Part shown: piece after piece, positions 1 to 10,948 of the stretch
Layout of the letters: every line of letters starts with the position of its first letter
How positions within the stretch are numbered: position 1 is the first letter of the stretch
Source: Gnetum montanum
Taxonomy: Eukaryota > Streptophyta > Gnetopsida > Gnetales > Gnetaceae
DNA: 64,000 bases
Assembly (NCBI GenBank): GCA_015680685.1
Contig: MNCI01029130.1
Span: 22,058 to 86,057 of the forward strand
Direction: 5' to 3'
Program-made: the position numbers and the translations under genes
The notes under the pieces: model-generated
The model's database searches: none
Seen by the model: the letters and a program-made list of their open reading frames with translations, nothing else
What the model was told of the DNA's origin: nothing

Positions 1-481
1 ATAAGTACGACTTGGTTACAAGCATTCAAGGATGTGTACTGTTAGCCAAGGAATGGATGCTTATCACACTTAGGTTAGTTAAGTGCCTTGGTACGACCAC
101 TTCGAGCACGTGCGTTACATGTGGTGATCCCAGTAACGATTAGCGTTTGGTAGCCATAGTTGCATAGTTCACGGTCTGTACAGTAAGTGGGAATGGATGC
201 TAACGCTAGGAACTTAGTGCATTAGTTAGAGTTAGACTTAGTTTCTCAACCTTTTCCTCATATCATAGAAGACATAAACATAAAATACCATAAAAATTTT
301 ATACCTCAGACTTGCTTAACCATACACCATGACACATACAAGCAAGCCTGGGAAGACAACGATTAATTAACCCCAAGTGTTCTAAGTGGCATGTAGGCAT
401 TTAGTCTATAGAGTTTGACCGGATCGTGTGTGCGATGCTTGTATTCATATGGTTGAGTGTAGGGATACCCGCCACTCATCA
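1..481 (+). repeat. Element A 5' LTR (3' part only)
   Basis: This stretch matches 4883-5363 base for base in length (481 each). In the first 120 aligned bases I count 11 differences, ten of them transitions. It ends in CCACTCATCA, the terminus shared with the LTRs of elements B and C, and is followed one base later by a primer-binding site, so it is a 5' LTR. Its beginning lies outside the window. The box around 101-130 (CTTCGAGCACGTGCG) has recognisable counterparts in the B and C LTRs, which supports family membership. Confidence 0.93.
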
Positions 482-482
482 T

Positions 483-500
483 TGGCGCTGTTGCCGGGGA
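483..500 (+). other. Primer-binding site of element A (tRNA-Asp type)
   Basis: TGGCGCTGTTGCCGGGGA lies one base after the LTR end. It differs by one base (T for C at position 7) from TGGCGCCGTTGCCGGGGA, which is complementary to the 3' end of plant tRNA-Asp(GUC). Athila-lineage gypsy elements are known to use this primer. Confidence 0.92.
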
Positions 501-624
501 CTAAGTGTTTGTATGCCAATTAGAACATAAGGAATCATTCACATCGTTGTGAGCCTTAATGAACCTTTGGGTTAATTAGTTAAATAAGAACTTATATAAC
601 GGTGAAATAGCACACTGATAAAAA

Positions 625-1388
625 ATGACTTCTTCTCACAAATCTAATTCGCCACCTAGGACTAATACTAGAGACAGTCGACAAGATACAACACATAACC
701 AAAACCAGCCAAGTCCTAAACAATACAAGGTAACATATACTCATCCTGATGAGTATATTCCTGATTACACTTTTATCCTCCATCAAGATGAACAGTTGCG
801 CTAGAGAGATTTGTTTGGTAACATAGTTTTACCACTAGATTGATCTGTCCTGAACATGCTCTTCCGTGCCTTGACACAGATTGGCATGCAAGACTTATTC
901 GTTGAATACGTTGTTGGAGAGTTTGATATAAGGGATTATCAACCCACAACTTTGCAATGTATGATGGACTTAAGGCAAGAGAGTCAACATACATTGTTGA
1001 AGGGTAAGGTCCCACACGTCCTTAGTAAAATAGAAGATGAGGAACCCCTTATAACAGGTTCCTTTGCAATGGATGTTCCCCCTCCTAATGATGGTGAGGA
1101 GGTAAGGCATCAGAACCTTCGATCAACTATACATACCATGGGTTTTGATCCCCGTGAATGCCAACTGTTCACAGAAGGAACAACAACTCACGCTAAGGAC
1201 GAACATTAGCAATGGCAATACCCACACTCATGGGGGATGCCATCGCGAACACAACAGTACCCTTACCGGTAGCCTGATCCTTATGGTTATTATGTGTAGC
1301 AGCCGGTTTCTCCAGGTGACTCTATGGTCACACTACTCCCCAACGTCACTACCAAGTTTGGAAGTACTTCAGGAGGACTCCTTCTCCC
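625..1388 (+). pseudogene. Gag remnant of element A, capsid core deleted
   Basis: The reading frame opens at ATG 625 and runs to 1209, with in-frame stops at 802-804 and 841-843. The N-terminal part (THPDEYIPDYTFILHQDE) matches the start of gag in elements B and C on the other strand. The part with DEEPLITGS and a proline-rich stretch matches the C segment near 37050. The sequence then jumps directly to material that in C lies after the zinc knuckle (NGNTHTHGG in A, SGNTHSHGG in C near 35480). The capsid core and zinc knuckle, about 1 kb in C, are therefore missing. The product could not assemble particles, so the element would have depended on relatives. Confidence 0.8.
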
Positions 1389-2531
1389 ATGGGAGGCATT
1401 TCACATTCATCCCATCCTCTAACTCTATCTGCACCTCTTCCACCTGTAGTTCCCATACAACCTGTTCCAACAATGCAAGGGAAATTACCTACTCAACCGC
1501 AGCAATGTAATGCTGAGAGAGCTGTAAAAATTCAGCTTGTAAATATTCAACCGGGTATTGGTTTTGTTAATTGTACAAAGAAGAGGTCCTTCTTCAGAAC
1601 CAGGAGCCTAGACAAACTCTCGCAACACCAAGCGGTTGAGTACATGTATAGGCCTCAATCATCTAACCCTTTGGAGCACCCTTCAGTCCAAACGAACTGT
1701 ACGCATATGATTATGTTGACACATACTGTAGTCAACTCGATCAAGGTGGGCCACCTTCCTAGGAAACTATCTAACCCTGGGAGCCCCTTAATTTCTTTGC
1801 AAATCGTCGGAAATGCATCACATCAGGCTCTTCTTGACTCAGGTTCCGGAGTCAATCTAATATCACGAGAAATGTATCAAGCCTGGAACCTTTCCCAACT
1901 TAAGAAGAGTAACATCCAACTGGAGCTAGCTGACTAGTCCATTACCATTCCCTTAGGATTGGTGGAGGACATCATTACCACTATGTGTGGGTGGTCATAC
2001 CTAGCCAATTTCCTGGTGATTGAGGTTAACAATGAAGGGGGCTTCCCAATTATAATGGGAAGGCCATAGCTAAGTACAGTAGATGCGTACCTAGGGATCT
2101 ATGATCTTTCCTTGGAAATATCTAAGATGAACATTTATGGAAAGATCGAGAAGAAGAAAGTTCCATGCATCCCATACAGTGATTCATCAGGTGATGACAT
2201 GGAGGAAATGTCTCCATGTAACAGGTGTGCCCTTGAAACTTTGAAACAAAGATGCTTGTATGTAGCAACCACACAACTAGTAGTAGACACCTTGTGGTTG
2301 ACAGCTACCCAGAAGAACAAACAAATATGCATGGAACGAACTGAGGAGACAACCCATGCTAACAATAGAGGCATAGACACATTGGAATATGAGCGTTGCC
2401 AACTTCCACCCCTCAACCTAAGAACATTAGCGAGGAGAAGTTGGTCACTTTTAAGAAATTCAAATAGGCGCTCATTATTTCAGATCTCTCCCTTTCCACA
2501 TAGTCATTGGGGAGATGGCCACCTATTCTAA
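1389..2531 (+). pseudogene. Aspartic protease region of element A, ends before RT
   Basis: One frame of 381 codons runs from 1389 to 2531, broken by TAG at 1935-1937 and 2067-2069. The retroviral-type protease has its active-site DSGS at 1836-1847 (codons 150-153 of the frame) in the context LLDSGSGVNLIS. It is followed by LGLVEDIITT and IIMGRP, the C-terminal protease motif with a stop after the proline. The segment after the protease (ISKMNIYGKIEKKKVPC) aligns with the same segment in C near 21200. Coding ends before any reverse transcriptase; RT, RNase H and integrase are absent. Both stops interrupt an otherwise well-kept domain, so the copy is dead. Confidence 0.88.
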
Positions 2532-2568
2532 TCATATGGGGCCCTCAGTTCTTTTAAGTTTTTTTTTT

Positions 2569-2682
2569 CACATTTTTGTTTTACACATTTTTGTTTTACA
2601 CGCTTTTGTTTTACAAATTTCTTTAACTTTTCTCATTTTTGTTTTACAAATTTCTTAAACTTTTCTTATTTTTGTTTTACAA
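2569..2682 (+). repeat. Short tandem repeat, TTTTTGTTTTACA units
   Basis: About five imperfect copies of a T-rich unit with the core TTTTTGTTTTACA follow each other. They sit just after the last codon of the protease-frame ORF, at the start of the non-coding 3' part of element A. Confidence 0.8.
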
Positions 2683-2701
2683 CATTGTTATACTTTTCCA
2701 T

Positions 2702-2725
2702 TGTGTGTGTGTGTGTGTGTGTGTG
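2702..2725 (+). repeat. (TG)12 microsatellite
   Basis: An uninterrupted run of twelve TG dinucleotides in the non-coding 3' part of element A. Confidence 0.95.
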
Positions 2726-2726
2726 C

Positions 2727-4470
2727 CATCCACCATGACAGTTCATCACCCGATAAGTGTTTGGAATGATGGTATGGACTATTTTTCATTGATTGCTGAT
2801 GTTTGGTTTTTATCTTTAAGTTACAATGTTGACACTAAGGTATGTTCTTTTGATATGGTAGGCAATGAATCAACTTCATCCATCTATCCACCAAAGTCTA
2901 TGGTTTCTCTTGGCTTGGACATGTACAGTTGCCTTTCTAATATGAACTTTAACGAATCGGTAACTGCGTACTTCTCAAACTAAGGAAGGACTCAAGGTTT
3001 GAAATGGGTGTGAATTCAAGGGAACTTGATGCATTTGTGTTGGCCATTCTCTTGGGTGCTTGGATGTTTTCTTCTTGAGTTTTCTTACCGTTCCGATGTT
3101 ACCCACTTTTCGGAAGCTGAGACAATAAAAATAAATAGTCTTTGCATGGTGTGGTTCTCATGCATAAAAACATTAAAAAAAAGTGAGGATTCAAAGCACA
3201 CCCCTTAGAAAAAATAACTTTGGGCTACAAGCACTAATTATGGAACCAAAAGTGTTCCCTTTAACTAATGCCCTTTTCGCTTCCCATTCTCTCCTTTATT
3301 TCATCAGAATGGTGGTAGCTTTTGGAGATGCATTTTTGTTACTCCAATGAATGGTTCGGCCAAGTGTATTAATGTGAAGTCACTAGATGTAGTTGGTTTG
3401 AGGCCAGAGTTGGAATGAGATTTGCCAAGTCACATTAATCATAAAACACACAAGGGGTTGTACACCACCTTGTTCTTGGGATTCCATTCCATCCTCTTTT
3501 CTTCGCCCTTCTCTCCACTGTTCACCTCATTGCCGGTTGTATCATTAGTGTATATTTTGGTAGATACATTATTTTCTTTTTGGTAAATTCTCATGGTTAA
3601 GACTTTAACTCTTGTTCCAAAGGACATTTCCAGAGCCTACGGACTCTTTGAATGTGGATTTGTCAAGGCATTAAGGGCATGAGCCTGCTTTGGGGAGGAC
3701 CCACTAACACTCCCATTTGGTGCATTAGTTAACTTATTTCCCTTAACATTTTGCAATTAATTTTATTTTGTTCATTTCCATCTTGACATCTCTTTTATCG
3801 ATGTCTTAGTTATCTTTTTTTCTTCCTCTTTCTTGTTCTTATTCTTTCTCCATTCTAACGCTACCAGAGGTTCGCAATTAGTCATGGGGGTACGGGTCTT
3901 GATTTTTTCGATTTTCTCCTAGCCCCAAAATTTTTCGATTTTTTTCCTAACCCCTACACCTTTGATAGTCATCATTTATATATTCCCAAATCCGTATCAG
4001 CCATACCACAACCTAGCCAATGAACTTACACCGAAGCAAGGTATGACCACATTGAAATTCATTTACCCTTGCTAATATAAGATTGTGTTGTGTGTGTAGA
4101 TGGCGATTAGGCAATAATGGACCAGATCTAGAGGGAGCACTTGGAATGGAGTAGTGCTGAAAGCAGTGATGCAAGGAGCAAGATTGATGATGCATTTACG
4201 GATGGACAACGAAAGGTGCAATCTGGGCATTGGCAGCAGCAAGACTTCTTCTCTCTTCTTCTCTTTTCTTCTCTCTTCTCTTTTCTCTCAAGCTGCCAAA
4301 TGTGGCCTGATGTCAATGTAATAAGGTTCTTACTCCTGTTGTCATGAACACCAGTTTTGTCAAGTCTTGTAATAATGATCCATTCACATGTCATGCCATT
4401 AGTTCCATTTCCCTCAATAATTCCATACCTACCCGATATCATTGTAATGAACTTGAGGACGAGTTTTCAT
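2727..4470 (+). other. Non-coding 3' region of element A
   Basis: No conserved domain is visible. Short frames exist (for example 2639-2983 and 3026-3208) but resemble nothing in B or C. The stretch 4244-4292 is a TTCTC-rich pyrimidine tract. Close to the 3' end, the bases from about 4450 (AACTTGAGGACGAGTTTTCA) match those directly preceding the polypurine tract in B, which marks the end of the internal region. Confidence 0.65.
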
Positions 4471-4508
4471 TTAGTCACATACGCGATATTGTGGTCCGCT
4501 GCCATATC

Positions 4509-4516
4509 TATAAATA
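4509..4516 (+). promoter_or_regulatory. TATA box of element A LTR
   Basis: TATAAATA in the context CTATAAATAAG lies near the start of the LTR. The same motif occurs in the related LTRs at 10708, 22162, 34557 and 38361 on the other strand. It is the likely core promoter of the retroelement. AATAAA at about 4684 could serve polyadenylation. Confidence 0.7.
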
Positions 4517-4781
4517 AGAGGCGACACTCCCCTTATTCATAATCCTAGGCTTAAAGTAGTGAAGCTTTGGCAGATTGATCATTCTAGAGATAGATTATTT
4601 TCCATGTGCCTGCAGTAGGAGTCCCTAAGTGAATGGATCTTTATTCGAGCAGCTTTGTACCTGAACGCAAGGTCTGTATGACAATAAAGACAAGTTTTGT
4701 GGATAAACCTTGCAGTACATGGATAGGTCTATTACATGTTATTTCCTACCTATTATTTATTACCTACATTAGCATGGTATG

Positions 4782-4985
4782 AGTATGACTTGATTACGAG
4801 CATTTACGAATGTGTACGGCTAGTCAAGAAATTGGCTACTCATCGCGATTAGTCTCTCTCACCCTTATCTCCTAGACATGGGATAAGTACGACTTAGTTA
4901 CGAGCATTCAAGGATGTGTACAGTTAGCCAAGGAATGGATGCTTATCATACTTAGGTTAGTTAAGTGCCTCAGCATGACCACTTC
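4782..4985 (+). repeat. Tandem duplication inside element A LTR
   Basis: The segment starting AGTATGACTTGATTACGAG at 4782 is repeated, with changes, from 4886 (AGTACGACTTAGTTACGAG), a period of 104 bases. The duplication is in the R/U5 half of the LTR. Position 1 of the window falls in the second unit, so the 5' LTR copy cannot be checked. Confidence 0.75.
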
Positions 4986-5689
4986 GAGCATGTGCATTAC
5001 GTGTGGTGATCCTAGTAACGATTAGTGTTTGGTAGCCATAGTTGCATAGTTCAGGGTGTGTACGGTAAGTGGGAACAAATGTTGACGCTAGGAACTTAGT
5101 TCATTAGTTAGAGTTAGACTTAGTTTCTCAACCCTTTCCTCACAGCATAGAAGACATAAACATAAAATACCATAAAAATCATATACCTCAAACTTGCTTA
5201 ACTATACACCATGACACATACAAGCAAGCCTGGGAAGACAACGATTAATTAACCTCAAGTGTTCCAAGCGGCATGTACGCATTTAGTCTACGGAGTTCGA
5301 CTAAATTGTGCTTGCTACGCTCATATTCCTATGGTTGAGTGTAGGGATACCTGCCACTCATCACATGGAGACTTCAAGCTCATCTCTTATGACATTAAAC
5401 ATTTGTTGGAAGTCTCCATACCTCCATTTCACAACTTCTGATAGTTCTTGCATGTGACTTATCATTAGGCAATGAATCCTAGGATCTGTTGCTGGTGCAT
5501 GAGTAGATTGAGTGGTAGGGACCCAAAGCTAATGGTTCTTATTACAAGAATTGTGGTTGTTGGCATTGATGTGACAACTACTGTAGAGGCATTGGTTTTT
5601 ACTACTTCTATACTTGTGAGAATTCGTTAATTGGTTCTTTCTAGTTGATATAGGCTTGAACATCTTTGCATAGGAGGTAGTTTCAGCTT

Positions 5690-5990
5690 ACCTCATAGTG
5701 TCATCTATATATCCAAGGATTTCAACTTGCTTAAACAATTTACAAATTAGGTAGGAGAATGACAATGTTTTCTTTCCTAATTTGTTCTCTTGAAATCTTA
5801 TTATATCTCCAAGAAAAGGAGATGATGGATAGATCCCACTCAATATAGCACTTTCTCTAGTTATATAGGTGGAGATTCTATTTAAATGCTTTGTGAGGTA
5901 GTTGTAATAAGTCCCTATGTTTAAACAGACCTTTTTGGCAAGTGATAGGGAACCAAATTCCTTTCTCTTATCATTGTAGGTCCTTTCCAT
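5690..5990 (-). pseudogene. Fragment of coiled-coil retroelement ORF, N-terminal half
   Basis: The - strand frame of 100 codons contains KTLSFSYLICKLFKQVEILG and ends with DDTMR. Element B has ILPFLCLIRKLCKRIDIICY followed by NDTLR at 24470-24600, within the ORF that follows integrase. The match is clear in order and spacing. No start or neighbouring domains are preserved. Function is unknown; see the B copy at 22515-25354. Confidence 0.65.
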
Positions 5991-6619
5991 TCATAGTTTT
6001 CAAGTTAAGGCCACAAGGATTTCTATGGTGATCATGCAAAGTGTCTAGATATACTACATTTGAATAAAGACGTCATATAATCACTTCACATCATGTGGTA
6101 AGTACTCACTATCTAATACTAACTTCTACAGAAATAAACTGAAAATTTTTTTATTAGGATAAATGTCATAAATGTAATAGGTATGCTCATATATATAGGA
6201 ATTTATGAGTCTTACATCAACATTGATGCATCAATGCATCTAAGGCTATGTAGAAATTAATGCATCAACATAGATGGATTAATATAGTAATCAAAAGGAT
6301 TATTCATCATACTTCCATAATTGACTAAAAACTTGTCCACGAGTCAAAAAAATTAGGAAAGAGATTATTTAAAAAAATTATGGGAGTGACTCCAATTAAT
6401 TGATTGATTGTTTAAGACTTGAGTGTCACATATTAAAATATTTGAAGAACTTTATAATTGACAAGATAAAAAGTGATAAAAATATTTAATACATTATCCT
6501 TAGAAAAATCACATGATTTTAAAAAATTCCAAGGAAGATGCTTTAAACTATTTCTAATGGTGGAGGATGCTCCTATCTTGGTTGATTTAGTGATTGATTT
6601 GTTTCTAGTGTTGCTATGC

Positions 6620-8060
6620 TTTTCAAGACAAACACCTCAATTAGGGCTTGGATTTTCTTCTCCTTTGTCCTAGGTTCATGAATGGTCCAAGATAGTTTGC
6701 TTAGAGTGGATGTGTTGAACACTTTCTAGGGGTAGGAAAGAGTTGAAAACATCTCATAGTTTTCTTAGGGCCACAAAATGTATGCATTCAATTTTAGATG
6801 ACTTCACTTTAGCTTGTCATACTTGGTAGACTATCATTTTGTTGGCCAAGTTTTTTGTAACATCCTATTGATTGATAAATTTTTCTCTAAAAACTTCTGG
6901 CTCTTCACTTGCGATGTGTAGCTTCTAAAATGCTTTGTTATGGAGCTTATACTCATTCTCATAAAGTAAGAATGTTGTGGCTACTTTATTTTTCAACTCA
7001 TTCTTTGGCTAACTCAATATACTTGTTCATATTCTCAATTTGTAGCTCCTTCATTTTGATCTATGCTTCATTGATTGCATTGACACCATTCAAGATGGTT
7101 TTTCAATTAGGATCTTGGAGTTGTTGGAGGACCATACTAAGCTTTGTTTTTTGGCTATCCAAATCTCATTATCACTAATATTCTTTTGGAGGCCCACCTA
7201 ATCTTAGTAGTCATTTTTGACTTTCTTATACTTGCTGACCTCAATCTTAATTGTTGATTTTTGCTAAATAACTTTAATCTCCTTCATTGAGAGATTTTAT
7301 TTTTCACTACAATTATATATACATCTATGCTCACATGTGCTAATTACTCTTGGAGGTGGTTTAGATGGTCTTGAAGTTGATTCTTTTTCCATTCAATGAT
7401 AAATGACCTTTTGTTCTTACTAGCAATGCCTTTGTTTTCCTTTGCCAACATGGTGATGCTCTTATTCAAGGCATGAAGTTTTGCTTCAAATTGAGAGGTG
7501 CCCTACATGAACTTTTGTTTTTCCATTTCAACATGACATTACTTAGCCTTTAATTGATTAACTGCCTCATTTCTAGACAAGGTAAGCTAGTGAATGGTAG
7601 AATTTAATAGCTAAGCATGAAGTTGTTCTACTTCATCTTACAATTTCTAGTTCAACAACTTTACTAGTTTTAGTTAAGCCTCAAAAATTACCAATTTTCC
7701 CTTGATAATAATTAATTTAGATTAGGTACAATGGCATATTTTGAATGTTGAATATGTTTATCATTGTTTGCCCAATTTTAACCAATTTGTCTAGGACTTC
7801 CTCATGATGAGCTAGTAGAAAAAAAAATATTTGTAGACAACACATGTTAGAGAATACCATGGCTAAGGAAGGTTAGAGATTTTAATTTTTCCTATGTAGA
7901 TTTTTGATCTAGGATTATCACCAAAGAATTTGGTTGTAGTCTTTGAGTTGAAAAACATAGTATGACTAATAGGTTATCCTTCCAAGGGCAAGTTAGTAAT
8001 GCAGATAATGTGCTCTACCATGATAAAAATCTTCTTCTCACCAATAATGAAGTTTTCACA
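6620..8060 (-). pseudogene. Fragment of coiled-coil retroelement ORF, C-terminal half
   Basis: The - strand resembles the coiled-coil and C-terminal part of the B ORF (22600-23800). Matching points include the segment near 6650 (B 22660) and the segment near 7000-7140 (B 23060-23200, ending in a shared TTGGAGTTGTTGGAGG). All frames are broken by stops and indels. Its position relative to the 5690-5990 piece is the reverse of the B order, so the two pieces come from different copies or from a rearrangement. Confidence 0.6.
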
Positions 8061-9834
8061 ATTTTGGATTTAAATGATAGCAAAAATGAGACAAAAAAGT
8101 GCTAAAGTAAAAATTCCAAATAACCACTTTTACCTAGGCTATTGGAATATGTGCCATGCATCAGAAGGATGAATGTTGATGATATTTGATGACTTGTAGT
8201 AGATTATTTTGCATAACATGAGAAAGCTATTTGGGAAAATTTTACAAAGGATATGAATCCAATGAAGAGAGAAAGTATGAATTTGAAGAGTGAAGTGAGT
8301 TATAAAGAGATGCTTGCAGATTTAAAGATGATGGCATTATGGTGGTACCACAACCCTTAGTATAGGGTTACACATTAGATGACCATGTGTTGGTCCCTTG
8401 TAAGTGAATCAACAAATGAAGTGTGCTGAAGATCTTTCATGATCATAGAAAAATGTTATAGATGAGTAGCTATGATGATAGTGTATGAACAATGAGTAAA
8501 TATGTGCAGATTTGTTTCTTCTTCATTCATGAAAAGGACACATATCCTCAATCCTTGATAGCCATGTTGGATAAGGTTGGTTCATGTCAGTAAGGCATAT
8601 TGGAAAAGGAGCCATACAAACACTTGTATGTAAGGAATGGCTAACACTCATCATGCATTAAGAATGTAATTCGATGATGATCAAAATATATTCTAATTAA
8701 AGCATAAAATTTTGTGATGCTCATTGATTTCTTTGGAAATATGTGGTTGGCTAAGATTAATGTTACAGGAAGGAATGACAAGCATGGGATGTGCATCATA
8801 GCTAGAGAATATGTTAGATTTACAATAGGGGTGATGGTGATGGGAGTAGTGATGTAGTGGGGAAAAAGTGATAGCTAGCTTGATTAGGTTTGAAGAATGA
8901 AATTCCCCAGTATTATAAAATCTAGGTGGATGCTTGAGGCCATTATGAGGCAATTGTATAAGTCATCATTTGTGATCACTTTTGATGAGAAAAAAACATG
9001 TGCAAGGAAGGGACTATCCAAGTGAGGCATGAAGAGGCTAGTTGCTAAGAAAGAGCAAGTTGTTGGTAGAACCAAGAAGGAAGTGAGTGTTAGGGATATC
9101 ATGAAGATCTACATTTAGCTATGAGTATTTGTTACTAAGTAGAAGATGCTAAAATATTAGAAATCCATTTAAATGTGAGATGCATAGGTGTTTAGTAATT
9201 GTAATGTGAAAAGGCATAATGTCACTACCACCATTTTTTTGCTGGGGAACTCCATCCCAACAAACTAGGTGAATTTGTTTGCAAGGATTAGAGCCCTTCT
9301 AAATGATTTATTGGACTAACTTGTCAATTTTTCCCATGAATTCTTGAGGTGTCTAGATGGTTATATCCACAAATATTGGGATTTCTTAAAGCACTGTCTT
9401 TGTGAAAGTAATCTGGCTAGTCAAATATAGGTGAAGACTATGTTAGTTTGAAAGTCATCATTGTCTCATGACATACACTATTAAAGGTGATTTTTCATGC
9501 ATCCCTTCATAAAGATAGGAAATTTTCATTCTCTTCCATCAAGTAGCCTTTCATTTTAGTTAATATATAATTATAATAGTAAAAGGTATAAAAAATAGTG
9601 TGAATGTATGGTTTGTTCTCATACTCTTTCATAGCCAATTTCATTTTCTATGTTGTGTAGAGTAAAGATAGTGGTCTTTGATTTTGTTACTTGAAGTCAT
9701 TTAGGAGTTGTAAGTGTTGTTTGTTTTATGTTTGAAGACCCTAGGATTGAATTTGTGAAAGATGATATCTAATGAAGTTTTACTAATTCAATCAAAATTT
9801 TTTATTTTTATAAATAAAGGGTTGACCATAACTT
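8061..9834. other. Unrecognised AT-rich stretch
   Basis: No domain, LTR or RNA gene is recognised. On the + strand between about 8880 and 9470 there are short lysine- and leucine-rich open pieces (for example MKRLVAKKEQVV near 9027 and IRALLNDLLD near 9290) separated by stops and frame changes. They suggest a very old coding remnant of unknown origin. Nothing else is visible. Confidence 0.4.
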
Positions 9835-9934
9835 TACCATGGGTCATGGTCTAAAATACCATGACTCATGGTATTATAATATGAGTTGTGGTGATGAAAA
9901 AAATAGATAGAATTAATCTTTGAGGATTCCATGA
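9835..9934. repeat. Palindromic ACCATGACTCATGGT repeat cluster, left part
   Basis: The stretch holds ACCATGGGTCATGGT, ACCATGACTCATGGT and ATGAGTTGTGGTGATGA within 65 bases. The same motifs fill 38510-38830, on the far side of element C, so this looks like one cluster split by the insertion of C. It ends in the target duplication CATGA. Confidence 0.7.
9930..9934. other. Target-site duplication of element C, left
   Basis: CATGA here corresponds to CAAGA at 38491-38495, directly outside the other end of element C. Four of five bases agree, as expected for an old insertion. Confidence 0.6.
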
Positions 9935-10851
9935 TGATGAGTGGTGAGTAGATCCTATGCCCAACGGAAGTGACAACTAAGCATTTATGTGCGATCCAAT
10001 CGAATTCCATGGACTTATAGCCTTCTAAGCACACTAGTCTCTAGGAAGTGACACTAACCATTGGAATCATTGTCTTCCCAATTACACTTGTGAAATGAAA
10101 AGGTATGGTTAATTGTAACTGAGGCATATGATTTTTATCATTTTTACGTTTTATGTTTTAAGTCACCTAAGGATAAAGAATAGTGAATAAAATAAGATAA
10201 TTAAATTGCTAATTTAATCTAACTACCTACACCTAAGTAATCCTAACATAAGCATCCATTCCAACTTGCCATACACATGCTTAACATGCTTAATGCTACT
10301 AGGTTATTAAATGTTAAAGTGTTATTGGGATTACCAAGTGCTAAGCATATGCTCGAAGTGGTTGTACTTATGTGATTAATTAATCACTACTTAATCTAGC
10401 TTAATTTATCTCAATTTAGCCTAATTAATTATCTAATTACTTAAAGCATTAAAAAATTTCATAAAAAATTAAATGCATAAATAAATAATTAATCTATTTC
10501 AAAGTTGTGCAAGGTTTATCAAAAAGCTCATCTTTATTATAGAACGTACTATTGTGCTCAAGTAAAACAATGCTGAAATAAAGATTCATACACTCTTTAC
10601 TCCTATTGCGGGCACTTAGAAAAATATTCTACATTTCAAATGAAAAAATTGCAAGAGCTCCACTATAACTATGATAAGACATGCCATAAACACGATGGGC
10701 GAGCACGTATTTATAGGTGTAAATAGACATTACATTCATGGGGCCACGTCAATGCATCAAATCATGTGTCGATGGGGCATGGTCAATGAGGCATAGTTGA
10801 CGAGGTGTAGTCAATAGGGCCTAGTCAACGTAGCCAATTTACAATTCATCG
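9935..10851 (-). repeat. Element C 3' LTR
   Basis: 917 bases; the + strand shows TGATGAGTGG at the left and ATTCATCG at the right. It aligns over its length with 37602-38490, sharing long blocks such as the one around 10002-10055. The right terminus has G where the partner has A. A polypurine tract lies directly at its right, so in - orientation this is the 3' LTR. Confidence 0.9.
10708..10716 (-). promoter_or_regulatory. TATA box of element C 3' LTR
   Basis: CTATAAATA on the - strand, at the same relative position as in the other LTRs of the family. Confidence 0.6.
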
Positions 10852-10863
10852 TACCCCCATAAC
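10852..10863 (-). other. Polypurine tract of element C
   Basis: On the - strand GTTATGGGGGTA directly precedes the LTR start. Element B has GTCGTGGGGGTA at the same place. This is the site that primes plus-strand DNA synthesis. Confidence 0.85.
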
Positions 10864-10948
10864 TGAATGAAAACTCATCCTATAATTCTTTACAAATTTG
10901 GAAAGGTATGAAATTATTAACTGATGATAGACATATGACAAACATAAA

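Larger units (their letters stand above)
4477..5363 (+). repeat. Element A 3' LTR
   Basis: The last 481 bases duplicate 1-481 and end in CCACTCATCA at 5363. The start is inferred: the sequence before 4477 matches the internal bases before the polypurine tract of B, while CACAT at 4477 matches a point a few bases inside the B LTR. The tract and first LTR bases thus appear deleted in A. The resulting length, about 887 bases, agrees with the 889-941 bases of the B and C LTRs. The 5' target duplication lies outside the window, so CATGG at 5364-5368 cannot be confirmed as one. Confidence 0.8.

Noticed and set aside
483-500. Possible tRNA gene
   Set aside because: Only the 18 bases complementary to a tRNA 3' end are present, at the position of a primer-binding site. 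No cloverleaf is formed. No other tRNA or rRNA gene was noticed in the window.
2639-2983. 114-codon + strand frame in element A
   Set aside because: Begins in the T-rich repeat, passes through the (TG)12 tract and has no counterpart in B or C. Treated as non-coding.
5364-5368. CATGG as target duplication of element A
   Set aside because: The matching bases before the 5' LTR lie outside the window, so this cannot be supported.
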